Source: a bacterium (GTDB taxonomy: Bacteria > Planctomycetota > J058 > JACQDU01). Taken from it: a stretch of 13,349 nucleotides of DNA. The notes below the pieces were generated by a model. That model worked only from the letters and a program-made list of their open reading frames with translations. It was not told the origin of the DNA and ran no database searches. The position numbers were made by a program, and so were the translations under genes. The stretch covers positions 1 through 13,349 of the forward strand of contig JACQDU010000454.1 of the NCBI GenBank assembly GCA_016200955.1, given 5' to 3'. Positions 1 to 7,597 of this stretch are shown here, piece after piece. Numbering within the stretch: the stretch's first letter is position 1; each line of letters opens with the position of its first letter.

Positions 1-1655
1 AGCGCCTCGCGCCGGCGCGACGATCCGGGCTTCCCCTGCGAGGTCGCGTCGAGGTAGCTCGAGACGAGCTCGAGGGCGCGCGGGTCCGCCTGGCGGAGCT
101 GCCTCGCGGCACGGACCACGCACAGCTCGAGGCGCGTGCTCCGCTCGAGAGAGGCCTCGCGGGAGCTCGCCTCCGCCTCGAGCTCCTGCGCGCGAGAGCG
201 GGCGTCCTCGTACAGCTCGAGTGCGAGGAGGGCGTCGATCGAGGCGAGGCCGGCCTGCTCGCGCTCGGACGAACCCGGGCTCCCCTTCGTGCGCTCGAGG
301 GCGAGCGTGAGGAGGCGCTCCGCTTCCTCGAAGTCGCCCGCGAGGAGGTGGACTCGCCCCGAGACGAGAGGGCCGGCGGCGGTCTCGCCGATCGCTCCGA
401 GGACCTTCTTCGCGTGCTTCCTGAGAGAAGAGTCGTGCGTCCTCTCGAGGGGATCGAGCGCTCGCGCGAGCGCGGTGAGCTTGTCCATGAGGGCGCGGCT
501 CGCGCCGGTGCCGGGGACGGCGTCGGGCGCGCAGTCGGCCGCGGCAAGGAGCTCTCTCGCGGCCCACTCGTCCTCTCGCGCCGGGTCGCGCGGATGCTCG
601 GCGAGGAGAGCGTGCCCCTTCGCGAGGAGAGCGTCGCAGACGGAGAGCGCCTGGCCCTCTCCCGGGTCGATCGCATCGCGAACGGCCTTGTGCGCCGAGA
701 GGAGGTTCAGCCTCGCCTCCTCGGCGGACGCGGGCTCGGGAGGGCTCTCTCCCAGGACTCTCACGACGTCCTGCAAGCGCGCGAGCTGGGCCTTGAGGCG
801 AGGGCTCAGGACGTCGGTCGTCCCGCCGTGCGTGGGAGCGAGGAGGAGCATGGTCAGGGACGCGCTCGCGACGAACACGAGGAGGAACAGGAGCACGGCG
901 CGGAGGCCCAGGCGGAGCTGCACGGCGCGCGCGAAGCGACGCGCGCGGACGCCGGTCGTCACGCGGCCGGCGAGGACGGGCTTCCCGTGGAGGTAGTTCG
1001 AGAGGTCGCGCGAGAGCTCGCCGGCCGACTGGTAGCGCCGCTTCGGGTCCTTCGCGAGAGCGGCCGCGCAGACCTTCTCGAGCTCCTCCGAGATCTCGGG
1101 GCGGAGCTTCCTCGGAGGGACGGGCTCCTCGTGGAGGACCTTCTTCGAGACCTCGTCGATCGTCTTCGCGCCGAAGGGCTGCTCTCCCGTGAGGAGGAGG
1201 TACAGCGTGACGCCGAGCGACCAGACGTCCGAGCTCGGCCCGAGAGCGGACAGGTCGCCCGAGACCTGCTCCGGCGACATGTAGAGGGGCGTGCCGATGA
1301 GGTCGCCCGAGCGCGTGAGGCTCGCTCCCTCGTCGAGGATCTTCGCGAGGCCGAAGTCCGTGATCCGGGCGCGGCCGTCGGCTCCGATGAGCACGTTCGC
1401 GGGCTTGAGGTCGCGGTGGACGACGCCGCGCGAGTGGGCGTGGTCGACGGCCTCCGCGACCTCCTCGAGGATCACGAGGCCGCGCTCGATGGGGAGGCCG
1501 CCGCCCCGGAGGATCGACTCGAGCGTCGTGCCGGCGACGAAGTCCATCGTCAGGAACGGGCAGCCTTCCTGGACTCCGTAGTCGTAGACGCGCACGATCG
1601 ACGGATGAGCGAGGCGAGCGAGGGACCGGGCCTCGCGCTTGAAGCGCTCCAGGTC

Positions 1656-1658
1656 CTA
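1656..1658 (-). other. In-frame TAG inside the kinase N-lobe
   Basis: On the minus strand the codons read AAG GCC GAG GGA TAG GAC CTG GAG CGC TTC AAG CGC. The frame continues with perfect kinase homology on both sides, so there is no frameshift. A single base change (CAG or GAG to TAG) would explain it. The neighbouring DUF4388 gene ends with a true TAG at 3481-3483, which argues against genome-wide reassignment of amber. Confidence 0.9.
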
Positions 1659-1913
1659 TCCCTCGGCCTTGTTCCCCTGGAGGAGGACCTTGAGCGCGAC
1701 GTCGAGGTTGCGGCGCTTGTCGCGCGCGCGGTAGACCGCGCCCATGGCGCCGCGCGCGACCTCTCCCAGGATCTCGTAGCTCCCCCAGGTGCGCCCGATC
1801 ATCTTCGGCGGAGGAGGAGGCGGCGGCGCGAAGGCGGGCGCCGGCGTCGCGACGGGAGCGGCGCCGTCCGGCCGGGGGACCTCGCTCGCCGGGAGAGCGG
1901 CCGTCGCATCGGG

Positions 1914-1977
1914 CTCGAAGCGCCCCGTCTTCCTCCGGGGAGGCGCGGGCTGGGCCTCGAAGCGGCCGGTCTTCCTC
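1914..1977 (-). repeat. Two copies of a KTGRFE-encoding 22-base repeat in the kinase linker
   Basis: Bases 1914-1935 and 1956-1977 are 22-base direct repeats differing at two positions. On the minus strand each encodes (R/K)KTGRFE, giving two basic-Lys-Thr-Gly-Arg-Phe-Glu motifs between the N-terminal segment and the poly-proline run of the kinase. They could be autophosphorylation or docking motifs; that role is inferred. Confidence 0.7.
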
Positions 1978-2330
1978 TCCTTGGAGACGACGGCCGGCGG
2001 AGGCTGCGCGAGCCCGGCGGATGCGAGGCGCCCGCTCGGGCGAACGGGGAGCGGAGTCGGGTCGGGGTTCTCGTAAGCCCGCTTGAGCGCGAGGGAGAGC
2101 TCGTCGTCCCGCGTCTCCGCCGAGCCCGGCTCCCTTCGAACGCGCTCGAGGTCCGCGAGCGACATGAGACCAGCGCCGACGAGCACCGAGGCGAGGTCGG
2201 CCTCCCGTCCCTGCTGGCGGCGGCGGCTCAGCTCGCCGAGCGCTCGCGCGACGTGATCGCGCGAGAGGAGGCGCGCGCGGACCACGAGCTCGCCCAGGAG
2301 GAGGTCGTCGGCCAGAGAGCTGCTCACGCT

Positions 2331-2406
2331 TGAATTCACTAGCGCCTTGCGGCGGGAGTTCATGTAAGTCATTCGCGGCTGACGCCGCAAGGCGCAAGTG
2401 AAATTA
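2331..2406. repeat. Long inverted repeat over the kinase start codon
   Basis: Arms 2342-2354 and 2383-2395 are 13-base perfect reverse complements. Beyond one mismatch (2341/2396) the pairing continues for six more bases (2335-2340 with 2397-2402). The loop is 28 bases (2355-2382). In kinase mRNA the 3' arm would contain both the AAGG ribosome site and the GTG start at 2339, so the fold could block initiation. It could instead be a mobile palindromic element inserted at the gene's 5' end. The loop contains in-frame ATG codons at 2363 and 2372. Confidence 0.75.
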
Positions 2407-2408
2407 TT
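2403..2408 (-). promoter_or_regulatory. Possible -10 element (TGcAATAAT) for the kinase
   Basis: On the minus strand the bases read TGC AATAAT, an extended -10 shape that stands out in this GC-rich DNA. No convincing -35 is present 17 bases upstream. Transcription from it would begin close to the outer end of the inverted repeat, putting the whole hairpin in the leader. This is tentative. Confidence 0.25.
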
Positions 2409-2416
2409 GCACCACC

Positions 2417-2437
2417 GCATTCGCCTTCGGCGAATGC
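2417..2437. repeat. Perfect 9-bp hairpin between the GTPase-like and kinase genes
   Basis: Arms 2417-2425 (GCATTCGCC) and 2429-2437 (GGCGAATGC) pair perfectly around a three-base loop. It lies downstream of the MglA-like gene's stop (2497) and upstream of the kinase start. It could weaken transcription into the kinase gene, but there is no T-run on the minus strand after it, so it is not a canonical intrinsic terminator. Confidence 0.6.
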
Positions 2438-2496
2438 TGAATCTCAGGTGAACGGGAGGCCCGGAGCGAGTGCACCGGACCGGCTCCCCCGGGCTC

Positions 2497-3471
2497 TCAG
2501 GGCCTCGGGAGGGCCCCCGGAGGAGTCCCGCGAGACTCGAGGCAACGCGGCCTGGGAGACGTGAGGCCCCTCACCGCCGCCGCGATCCCGACGAGGAGGA
2601 GCGCGAGGCTCTCGACGGCGCCGTCGTGCGCGAGGACGCGGTCCTCGTCGCCGACTCGCGCGAAGCGAGGCGCGCCCGGCTCGGCGTCGGGCGCGCTCGT
2701 CTCGATCGTCGCTGTCGTGCGCGCGTGCGGGATGCGGCTCAGGCCCAGGGCGAGCATGAGCGCTCGATGCCACGCCTCCTCGACCGGATCGTGGTACTGG
2801 AAGACGAGCGGCAGCCCGTCGATCGCCTTCCCCGTGGACCGCCGGAAGTCGGCCTTGAGCACCTTCCACGCCTGCTCGTTCGAGTAGCCGTCCTGGCCCG
2901 TGCCGCGCGAGTCGACGACGAACGCGAGCGCGCTCGTCTCGCGGAGGACGCGGCGGCGGAGCTTCACGGCGTGCTGGGCCACCGGGACCGTCACGACCCT
3001 GAGAGACCGCACCGCGTAAGTGCGCGCGACGGTCCACGGACGCACGAGGGACGCGGTGAAGTCGATCGCGCGCTCGTCGTCGACGCGCATCTCCTGGCAC
3101 TCGAGGATCCGCGCCGCGAAGAGGTCGCGCAGCGCGAGTGCGCTCTCGCGGGCGCCCGAGCCTGGCACGCCGGCGAAGGCGACGACGGGGGTGAGCTCGA
3201 CGACGCGCTCCGCGGGACGGTGAGGGGCGTAGCGCACGTTCGCGCACGGAGCGGAGGCCGGCCCGCCGTCTATGAGCCCGACGCCCAGCTCGAGCACGAG
3301 GCCGAGCGTGTCGCCGTCGATCTCTCCCTGGGCGACACGGCCGCGAACGGTCGCGCGCGCGTCGTCCGCGCGGCCCGCGCGAGCGAGCGTGCGCGCGAGG
3401 CGGGCGGCCGCCGCTCCGTCGGAGGGATCGGCGTTCGCGCGTCTCTGGAGGCTCCTCATCGCGAAATCCAT
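2497..3471 (-). CDS. MglA-like G-domain protein with degenerate nucleotide-binding motifs
   Basis: 324 residues. Residues 5-45 look like a TPR-type helical pair. Residues about 95-290 follow the fold order of MglA/Ras-like gliding-type GTPases. TVPVAQ (161-166) sits where MglA has the TVPGQ switch, followed by a 'VLRETSALAFVVDS' strand and 'LPLVFQYHDP' where MglA has QYNKRD. Key residues are missing: the P-loop is GVPGSGAR (101-108) without the Lys-Ser/Thr pair, and the NKxD specificity motif is replaced by YHDP. GTP binding by the usual mechanism is therefore doubtful. It may act as a scaffold or regulator for its neighbours. The ATG at 3471 has AGGAG six bases upstream, overlapping the TAG of the preceding gene (10-base gap), so the two are probably cotranscribed and coupled. 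The MglA relationship is inferred from motif spacing, not from a search. Confidence 0.75.
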   Translation of the reverse strand: MDFAMRSLQRRANADPSDGAAAARLARTLARAGRADDARATVRGRVAQGEIDGDTLGLVLELGVGLIDGGPASAPCANVRYAPHRPAERVVELTPVVAFAGVPGSGARESALALRDLFAARILECQEMRVDDERAIDFTASLVRPWTVARTYAVRSLRVVTVPVAQHAVKLRRRVLRETSALAFVVDSRGTGQDGYSNEQAWKVLKADFRRSTGKAIDGLPLVFQYHDPVEEAWHRALMLALGLSRIPHARTTATIETSAPDAEPGAPRFARVGDEDRVLAHDGAVESLALLLVGIAAAVRGLTSPRPRCLESRGTPPGALPRP

Positions 3472-3480
3472 GGGGCTCTC

Positions 3481-6400
3481 CTAACCCAGACCCAGGTCCC
3501 ATTCCTCTTCCGTCGGCTCCTCGGCGGCCTGCGGCTCCGTGACGACGGCCACGTGAGCCTCGAGCAGGTCGAGGATCGTCGACAGGGCGAGGAATCGCTG
3601 ATTCCCGCAGGAGCGGGCGATGTCGTCGGCGGTCCGCACGCCGTCGAAGAGCGCGAGTACGTTCGGCAGGCGCTCCGAGATCGCGTGGGCCTGGGCCCGC
3701 GCGCCGTCGTCGTCGACGAGCGCAAGGGGCTTGTCTTTAGGCACGGTCGTCGAGATCGAGCACCACCGCTTGCCGGCGGCCTCGAGCTGCTTCAGGAAGA
3801 CTTCCGTCTCGAGCCCGAGGCGCGCGCGCGCGGACTCGTCCTTCTCGAGGAACGGGGGCAGCGTGCCCTCGAGGAACTCCCAGCGCGCTCCCTTCCACGA
3901 GAGCGCCTCTCCCAGGTCGCGGGCGGCGTCCTGGAGCGACGCGGTCTCGGAGGAGTCGTCGCCGCGGTAAGGCTGCGTGCGCGTGATCTTCCCGCCGACG
4001 ATCGCGAGCTCCTTCGAGCGCCGGCCGTCCGTCGCGCGGATGAGGCCCATGACACGCTCTCCCACGAGGGCACGAAGCGACTCGACGAAGCTCGCGTCGA
4101 CCTGGCCCGAGCGGCCCGCGCGCGCGGCGGCCTTCGCGGCGCGCGCCTCCTCGGTCACGAGGTGGAGCGCCCCTTGCCGGGTGAGTTCGGCGAGGAGGAC
4201 GAGCGCCTGGAAGCGTCCCGCGCCGCTCATGCGTATGGCGTCCGCGAGGGTGTGGCGGCCGTCCACGAGCAGGAGGAGGTCGGCGAGGCCGCGCTCCGTG
4301 ACGGCGCGCATCTTCTCGTCGTAGCTCTCGAACGCGACGACGAGGTCGTCCGTCGGGAGGGTCGCGCGGACCTCCTCCCACTCGGCGATCCGGCGCACGG
4401 CTTCCATGAGGAACTGCTGCGTGTTGATCTTCACGCGGTAGGTCTTGCCCACCTCGGTGTAGAAGGCGGCGGGGAGGACGTCGGCCGTGAACTCGAACTC
4501 GGCGTCCCAGAGGAAGACCTCGTAGAGCTCGTCCTTCATCTGCACCGAGAGCGTCTCGGACATGCCGTTCGCCGACATCTGGAGCGGCTGGAGGGACGTC
4601 TCTCCCGACTCGTAGCCGTCGAGGAGGAGGTAGACCTCCCCGTCCTCGAAGTAGATCTCGCGGGAGCGCTTCGGCTCGAAGATCCTGAGCGTGCCGGAGC
4701 GCTTCGACATGTAGAACGTCTGGAGGACCTCGGCGAGCGAGAACGACGCGAGGTCTCCCCGGAGCGTCGGGCGAGCGGCCTGCGCCTCGAGCTCGAGCTC
4801 CGCGGCCTCGAGCTCCTTCATGCGGTCCTGGTAGTAGCGGATCTGGAGGCCGGAGTCGATCGCCGCGACGCAGTACTCGATCGCCTCGCGCCGCTGGCCC
4901 GCCGCGATCGCGGCGTCGAGGCGCTTCCGGTAGTCGTCCTCGGTGAGCGCCTCGATGCGACCGGAGGTCTTCTGCTCGTAGAGCCACGCGAAGAAGGCCT
5001 GCGGCGGCTGCGTCTGCGCCTTCATGATGTCCTCGAGCTGCTTCTTCCCGTCGAAGAGCGCGAGGACGTCGAAGGGGTTCTTGATCGCGTTCTTTCCCTT
5101 GTTCGTGATGAGGAAGTAAGCGCGCACGCTCGGGATCTCGGCGATGATCGACTCCCAGCGCTTGACCTCCTCCGTCACCTCCTCGCGGAGCCAGGGGAGC
5201 ATGGGCACGTCGATGTCGAGCCCGGGCTTGGGGCGCGCGGTCTGCTTGCACTCGCCGCAGTGGACTTCCACGAACGGCTTCTTCCAGAAGAAGATCTCGA
5301 AGACCTCGTTCAGCACCGTGTCCTTCTGGGCGCGGAACCAGTTGTCCATCGTCACGTAGCCGCCGCCCACGAGGATCTGCTGCAGGGTGCGGCCCGACTG
5401 GCGCTGCATCTCCTCGACGCGCGCCATGTCCACCGCGGCGATCGGGCTCCGGGCGAGGAGGTGCTTGACGACGTTCGGCGGAGCGATCCCCTGCGCGCCG
5501 CGCCAGACGAGCGCGGACTTCGAGAACGAGAGCTTGAGCGTGCGCCCCTCCTCCGTCGCGGAGAAGTCGCACGTGATCCCTTGCCGGAAGATCCCGAGGA
5601 GCAGCTCGAGCGCCCTCTTCCCGCGCACGCGCGCTGTGAAGGTGAGCTGTTCTTTCTGGATGTAGCTCCTGAAGGCGGCGGAGCCGAACAGAGCGCGGTC
5701 GAGGTACTTCGCGCGCGCCTCGAACTCCGGCGTCTCGAGCGCGCACTCGAAGAGCTTGACCGCGTAAGGCAGGTCCTCCTCGACCGCCATGCGGAAGCGC
5801 GCCTCGAGCTCGTGCCGTGCGAGCGGGCGGATGTCCTGGCTCGTCACGAACCGCGCGATGAGCGAGAGCGTCTCGAAGTGGGAGAGGCCGAAGACCCGGT
5901 AGAGCTCGTCGACGGTGCGGCGGCCGTCGAAGACGGACGGCTCGGCCACGACCTTCATCTCGACGAAGGCCTTCCGCATGCGCTTCGCGGAGGCCTCGCG
6001 GTCCTTCTCCTCCGGGAGGTAGATGCGCTTCAAGCTCGGGATGTTCTCGTGGATCCGCTTCCACTCGTCGAGCCGGCGCGTCGCCTCGATGAGGACGGAG
6101 CGCGTCTCGTAGCGGAACTCCTCGGGGTCCTTGAGGCGCTGCTCGAAGCCCGCGGGGAAGGCGTCCTTCGAGAACTCGAAGACGGCATCCTCCCAGGCGA
6201 AGAGGTCGTAGATCTCCTCCTCTACCTGCTTCCGGCGGGCGGCGAGGATCTGCTCCTGCTTCGCGAAGCCGAGCTGGCCGAGGATGTCGCCGAGGCGGAC
6301 CTGGGCCCCGGCCGCCTTCTGCGCCTTGAGCGCCTGCTCGAGCTGGTCGCGGTTGATGACCCCGTGGCGGATGAGGACGTCGCCGAGCCGGTAGCTCCAC

Positions 6401-6558
6401 TCGCTCCGCTCGACGTAGACGCCGCCTTGCCAGAGGTAGAGGGTCTTCGACGTGCTGTTCTTGTGCGTGACGCGGAGCGTGCCCTTGTGACCGCTCGCGT
6501 GGAGGAACTCGAAGAGCTGGTCCAGGCTGAGCGCCTTGACACTGCCCTTGAGACCCAT
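3481..6558 (-). CDS. Large multidomain DUF4388 protein with an MshEN-type (c-di-GMP-binding) motif
   Basis: 1025 residues, no signal peptide or membrane helix, so probably cytoplasmic. A DUF4388 (PatA-type) beta module covers about 4-55 and a second one about 598-650 (SFSLAEVLQTF, SGTLRIF, IYFEDGEVY). Residues 57-80 match the MshEN consensus RLGx2Lx3Gx6Lx3Lx2Q at every fixed position; 88-111 are a second, partly degenerate copy. Four C-terminal modules recur at about 209-240, 501-537, 765-800 and 970-1006, each with an (F/V)DG(x)2TxxD-like start and a winged-helix-like pattern. A lone HCGEC pair is at 433-437. The ATG at 6558 was chosen because GGAGG lies just upstream and homology begins there; an in-frame reading back to 6699 lacks domain content. 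DUF4388 proteins are common in myxobacterial-type signalling; the exact role is unknown. It is first in the minus-strand cassette. Confidence 0.85.
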   Translation of the reverse strand: MGLKGSVKALSLDQLFEFLHASGHKGTLRVTHKNSTSKTLYLWQGGVYVERSEWSYRLGDVLIRHGVINRDQLEQALKAQKAAGAQVRLGDILGQLGFAKQEQILAARRKQVEEEIYDLFAWEDAVFEFSKDAFPAGFEQRLKDPEEFRYETRSVLIEATRRLDEWKRIHENIPSLKRIYLPEEKDREASAKRMRKAFVEMKVVAEPSVFDGRRTVDELYRVFGLSHFETLSLIARFVTSQDIRPLARHELEARFRMAVEEDLPYAVKLFECALETPEFEARAKYLDRALFGSAAFRSYIQKEQLTFTARVRGKRALELLLGIFRQGITCDFSATEEGRTLKLSFSKSALVWRGAQGIAPPNVVKHLLARSPIAAVDMARVEEMQRQSGRTLQQILVGGGYVTMDNWFRAQKDTVLNEVFEIFFWKKPFVEVHCGECKQTARPKPGLDIDVPMLPWLREEVTEEVKRWESIIAEIPSVRAYFLITNKGKNAIKNPFDVLALFDGKKQLEDIMKAQTQPPQAFFAWLYEQKTSGRIEALTEDDYRKRLDAAIAAGQRREAIEYCVAAIDSGLQIRYYQDRMKELEAAELELEAQAARPTLRGDLASFSLAEVLQTFYMSKRSGTLRIFEPKRSREIYFEDGEVYLLLDGYESGETSLQPLQMSANGMSETLSVQMKDELYEVFLWDAEFEFTADVLPAAFYTEVGKTYRVKINTQQFLMEAVRRIAEWEEVRATLPTDDLVVAFESYDEKMRAVTERGLADLLLLVDGRHTLADAIRMSGAGRFQALVLLAELTRQGALHLVTEEARAAKAAARAGRSGQVDASFVESLRALVGERVMGLIRATDGRRSKELAIVGGKITRTQPYRGDDSSETASLQDAARDLGEALSWKGARWEFLEGTLPPFLEKDESARARLGLETEVFLKQLEAAGKRWCSISTTVPKDKPLALVDDDGARAQAHAISERLPNVLALFDGVRTADDIARSCGNQRFLALSTILDLLEAHVAVVTEPQAAEEPTEEEWDLGLG

Positions 6559-6573
6559 CCAGCCTCCGCACGC

Positions 6574-6594
6574 GGCGCCGCAACTCGCGGCGCC
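6574..6594 (-). promoter_or_regulatory. Leader hairpin upstream of the DUF4388 gene
   Basis: Arms 6574-6581 (GGCGCCGC) and 6587-6594 pair perfectly over eight bases with a five-base loop. It lies just upstream of the GGAGG ribosome site of the gene starting at 6558. A second GGAGG lies just before the hairpin. It could tune translation, or it may simply reflect the base composition. Confidence 0.4.
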
Positions 6595-6670
6595 ACCTCC
6601 CCGCTTGGGGCCTCCCGCTCTCCCCTGAGCCCCGGGTCGCGGCGCGCAAAGACGCAACCGTGACGCTTGC

Positions 6671-6699
6671 ACCGTAGCAGCGGCATCTCGCGCAAACAA
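6671..6699 (-). promoter_or_regulatory. Candidate sigma-70-type promoter for the DUF4388 cassette
   Basis: On the minus strand TTGTTT (6694-6699) and TACGGT (6671-6676) are separated by 17 bases, about 110 bases before the start at 6558. Each hexamer matches consensus only partly, and the phylum's promoter preferences are unknown. Confidence 0.35.
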
Positions 6700-6748
6700 G
6701 CAAGGCGCCTGGGTTTTTTGACGTTCTGTGTCCGATAACTTCCCGAGT

Positions 6749-6754
6749 TATGAT
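6749..6754 (+). promoter_or_regulatory. Candidate -10 for a leaderless TatD-family transcript
   Basis: TATGAT ends seven bases before the ATG at 6761, and no Shine-Dalgarno sequence is visible upstream of that ATG. This spacing is typical of promoters whose transcripts begin at the start codon. No good -35 is seen; TTGACG at 6718-6723 is too far away (25 bases). Confidence 0.35.
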
Positions 6755-6760
6755 CTCGCC

Positions 6761-7564
6761 ATGGACATCTTCGACCCCCACATCCACATGATCTCCCGCG
6801 TCACGGACGACTACGAGCGCATGGCGCTCGCGGGGACGCGCGCGGTGGTCGAGCCGGCATTCTGGCTGGGAGAGCCGCGGACGCACGCGGGGAGCTTCTT
6901 CGACTACTTCCGCGCGATCTCGAACTTCGAGCGGCAGCGCGCGAGGGAGCATGGGATCGAGCACTTCTGCTGCATAGCGCTCAACCCGCGCGAGGCGAAC
7001 GACCGGCCGCTGGCGAAGGAGGTCATCGCCGGGATCGAGAAGTTCCTCGACCACGAGGCCGTCGTGGCCGTGGGAGAGGTCGGGTTCGACGACCAGACGG
7101 CCGCGGAGGAGGAGGCCTTCCACGCGCAGGTCGAGCTCGCCAAGAAGAAGGACCTCCCCGTGATGGTCCACACCCCTCACCGGCAGAAGCTCAAGGGAAC
7201 GCTCCGCTCGATCGCGGTCCTGAGAGAGCACGGGATCGACCCGGATCGGTCTCTCATCGACCACAACACCGAGGAGACGATCAAGGCCGTCCGCGACGCC
7301 GGCATGTGGGCGGGCCACACCGTCTACCCGGTCACCAAGCTCTCGCCCGAGCGGGCGGTCAACATCGTGCTCGAGCACGGGACCGACCGCATGATGATCA
7401 ACTCGAGCGCCGACTGGGGGAAGTCCGACGCTCTCTCGGTCTCCCATTGCGTCGTCGAGATGCGGAAGCGCGGTCTCGACGACGCGAAGATCCGCAAGGT
7501 CGTCTGGGAGAACCCGGTCTCGTTCTACTCGAAGAGCGGCAGGCTCAAGCTCAACGCGCGCTGA
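6761..7564 (+). CDS. TatD-family metal-dependent hydrolase (EboB-like)
   Basis: 267 residues, a TIM-barrel amidohydrolase-type enzyme. The TatD metal ligands can all be picked out: DPHIH (H7, H9), GEVGFD (E106), MVHTPH (H137), IDHNT (H168) and SSADWG (D218). Regions such as 'VVEPAFWLGEPRTHAGSFFDYF' (written here in part), INPREA-like ALNPREA and MINSSADWG resemble, from memory, the TatD-type hydrolase of the ebo cluster rather than the DNase TatD itself. No other ebo gene (UbiA-type prenyltransferase, sugar phosphate cyclase) is in the window, so the substrate is unknown. The ATG at 6761 puts the HxH at the usual distance from the N-terminus; a GTG at 6728 is also in frame. It is divergent from the DUF4388 gene and 33 bases upstream of the first RING-like gene, probably in one operon with it. 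Confidence 0.85.
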   Translation: MDIFDPHIHMISRVTDDYERMALAGTRAVVEPAFWLGEPRTHAGSFFDYFRAISNFERQRAREHGIEHFCCIALNPREANDRPLAKEVIAGIEKFLDHEAVVAVGEVGFDDQTAAEEEAFHAQVELAKKKDLPVMVHTPHRQKLKGTLRSIAVLREHGIDPDRSLIDHNTEETIKAVRDAGMWAGHTVYPVTKLSPERAVNIVLEHGTDRMMINSSADWGKSDALSVSHCVVEMRKRGLDDAKIRKVVWENPVSFYSKSGRLKLNAR

Positions 7565-7597
7565 GGCGCGAGCGCCCGAAGGCGCGCGGGGGATTCG

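Larger units (their letters stand above)
1..2339 (-). pseudogene. Transmembrane Ser/Thr protein kinase (PknB/Hanks type) with one in-frame amber codon; runs off the left edge
   Basis: Read right to left. The N-terminus is a degenerate PilB/MshE-N-like helical segment, then a Pro/Ala linker with a run of seven prolines, then a complete kinase domain. Visible motifs are a glycine loop (ARGAMGAVY), the VALKVL lysine, the helix C glutamate in ERFKREAR, HRDLKPAN (about 1395-1418), DFGLAK, and GTPLYMSPEQ. A hydrophobic membrane helix (about 840-900) and a helical, TPR-like region follow, still open at base 1. Such kinases phosphorylate Ser/Thr on partner proteins from the inner membrane. The frame is open from 2339 to 1 except for a TAG at 1656-1658, between the VALK lysine and helix C. 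Translation as read would stop after 227 residues and leave no active kinase. It is therefore called a pseudogene, though an assembly error or readthrough is possible. The GTG start at 2339 follows AAGG, but ATG codons at 2363 and 2372 are in frame. Confidence 0.85.

Noticed and set aside
348..2333. A 661-codon plus-strand open frame over the kinase
   Set aside because: Low-complexity Arg/Glu sequence opposite a kinase frame with all catalytic motifs.
2331..2345. GAATTCACTAG resembling a cloning-vector polylinker junction
   Set aside because: The match is about 11 bases and the sequence on both sides is consistent with the genome; chance is the simpler explanation.
2470..6663. A 1397-codon plus-strand open frame opposite the DUF4388 and GTPase-like genes
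   Set aside because: Its composition is dominated by Arg, Glu, Leu and Ala with no domain. It is the antisense shadow of well-supported minus-strand genes in GC-rich DNA.
6703..6719. AGGCGCCT palindrome followed by GGG and six T, like an intrinsic terminator
   Set aside because: The palindrome has no loop and lies between two divergent genes where no transcript should end.
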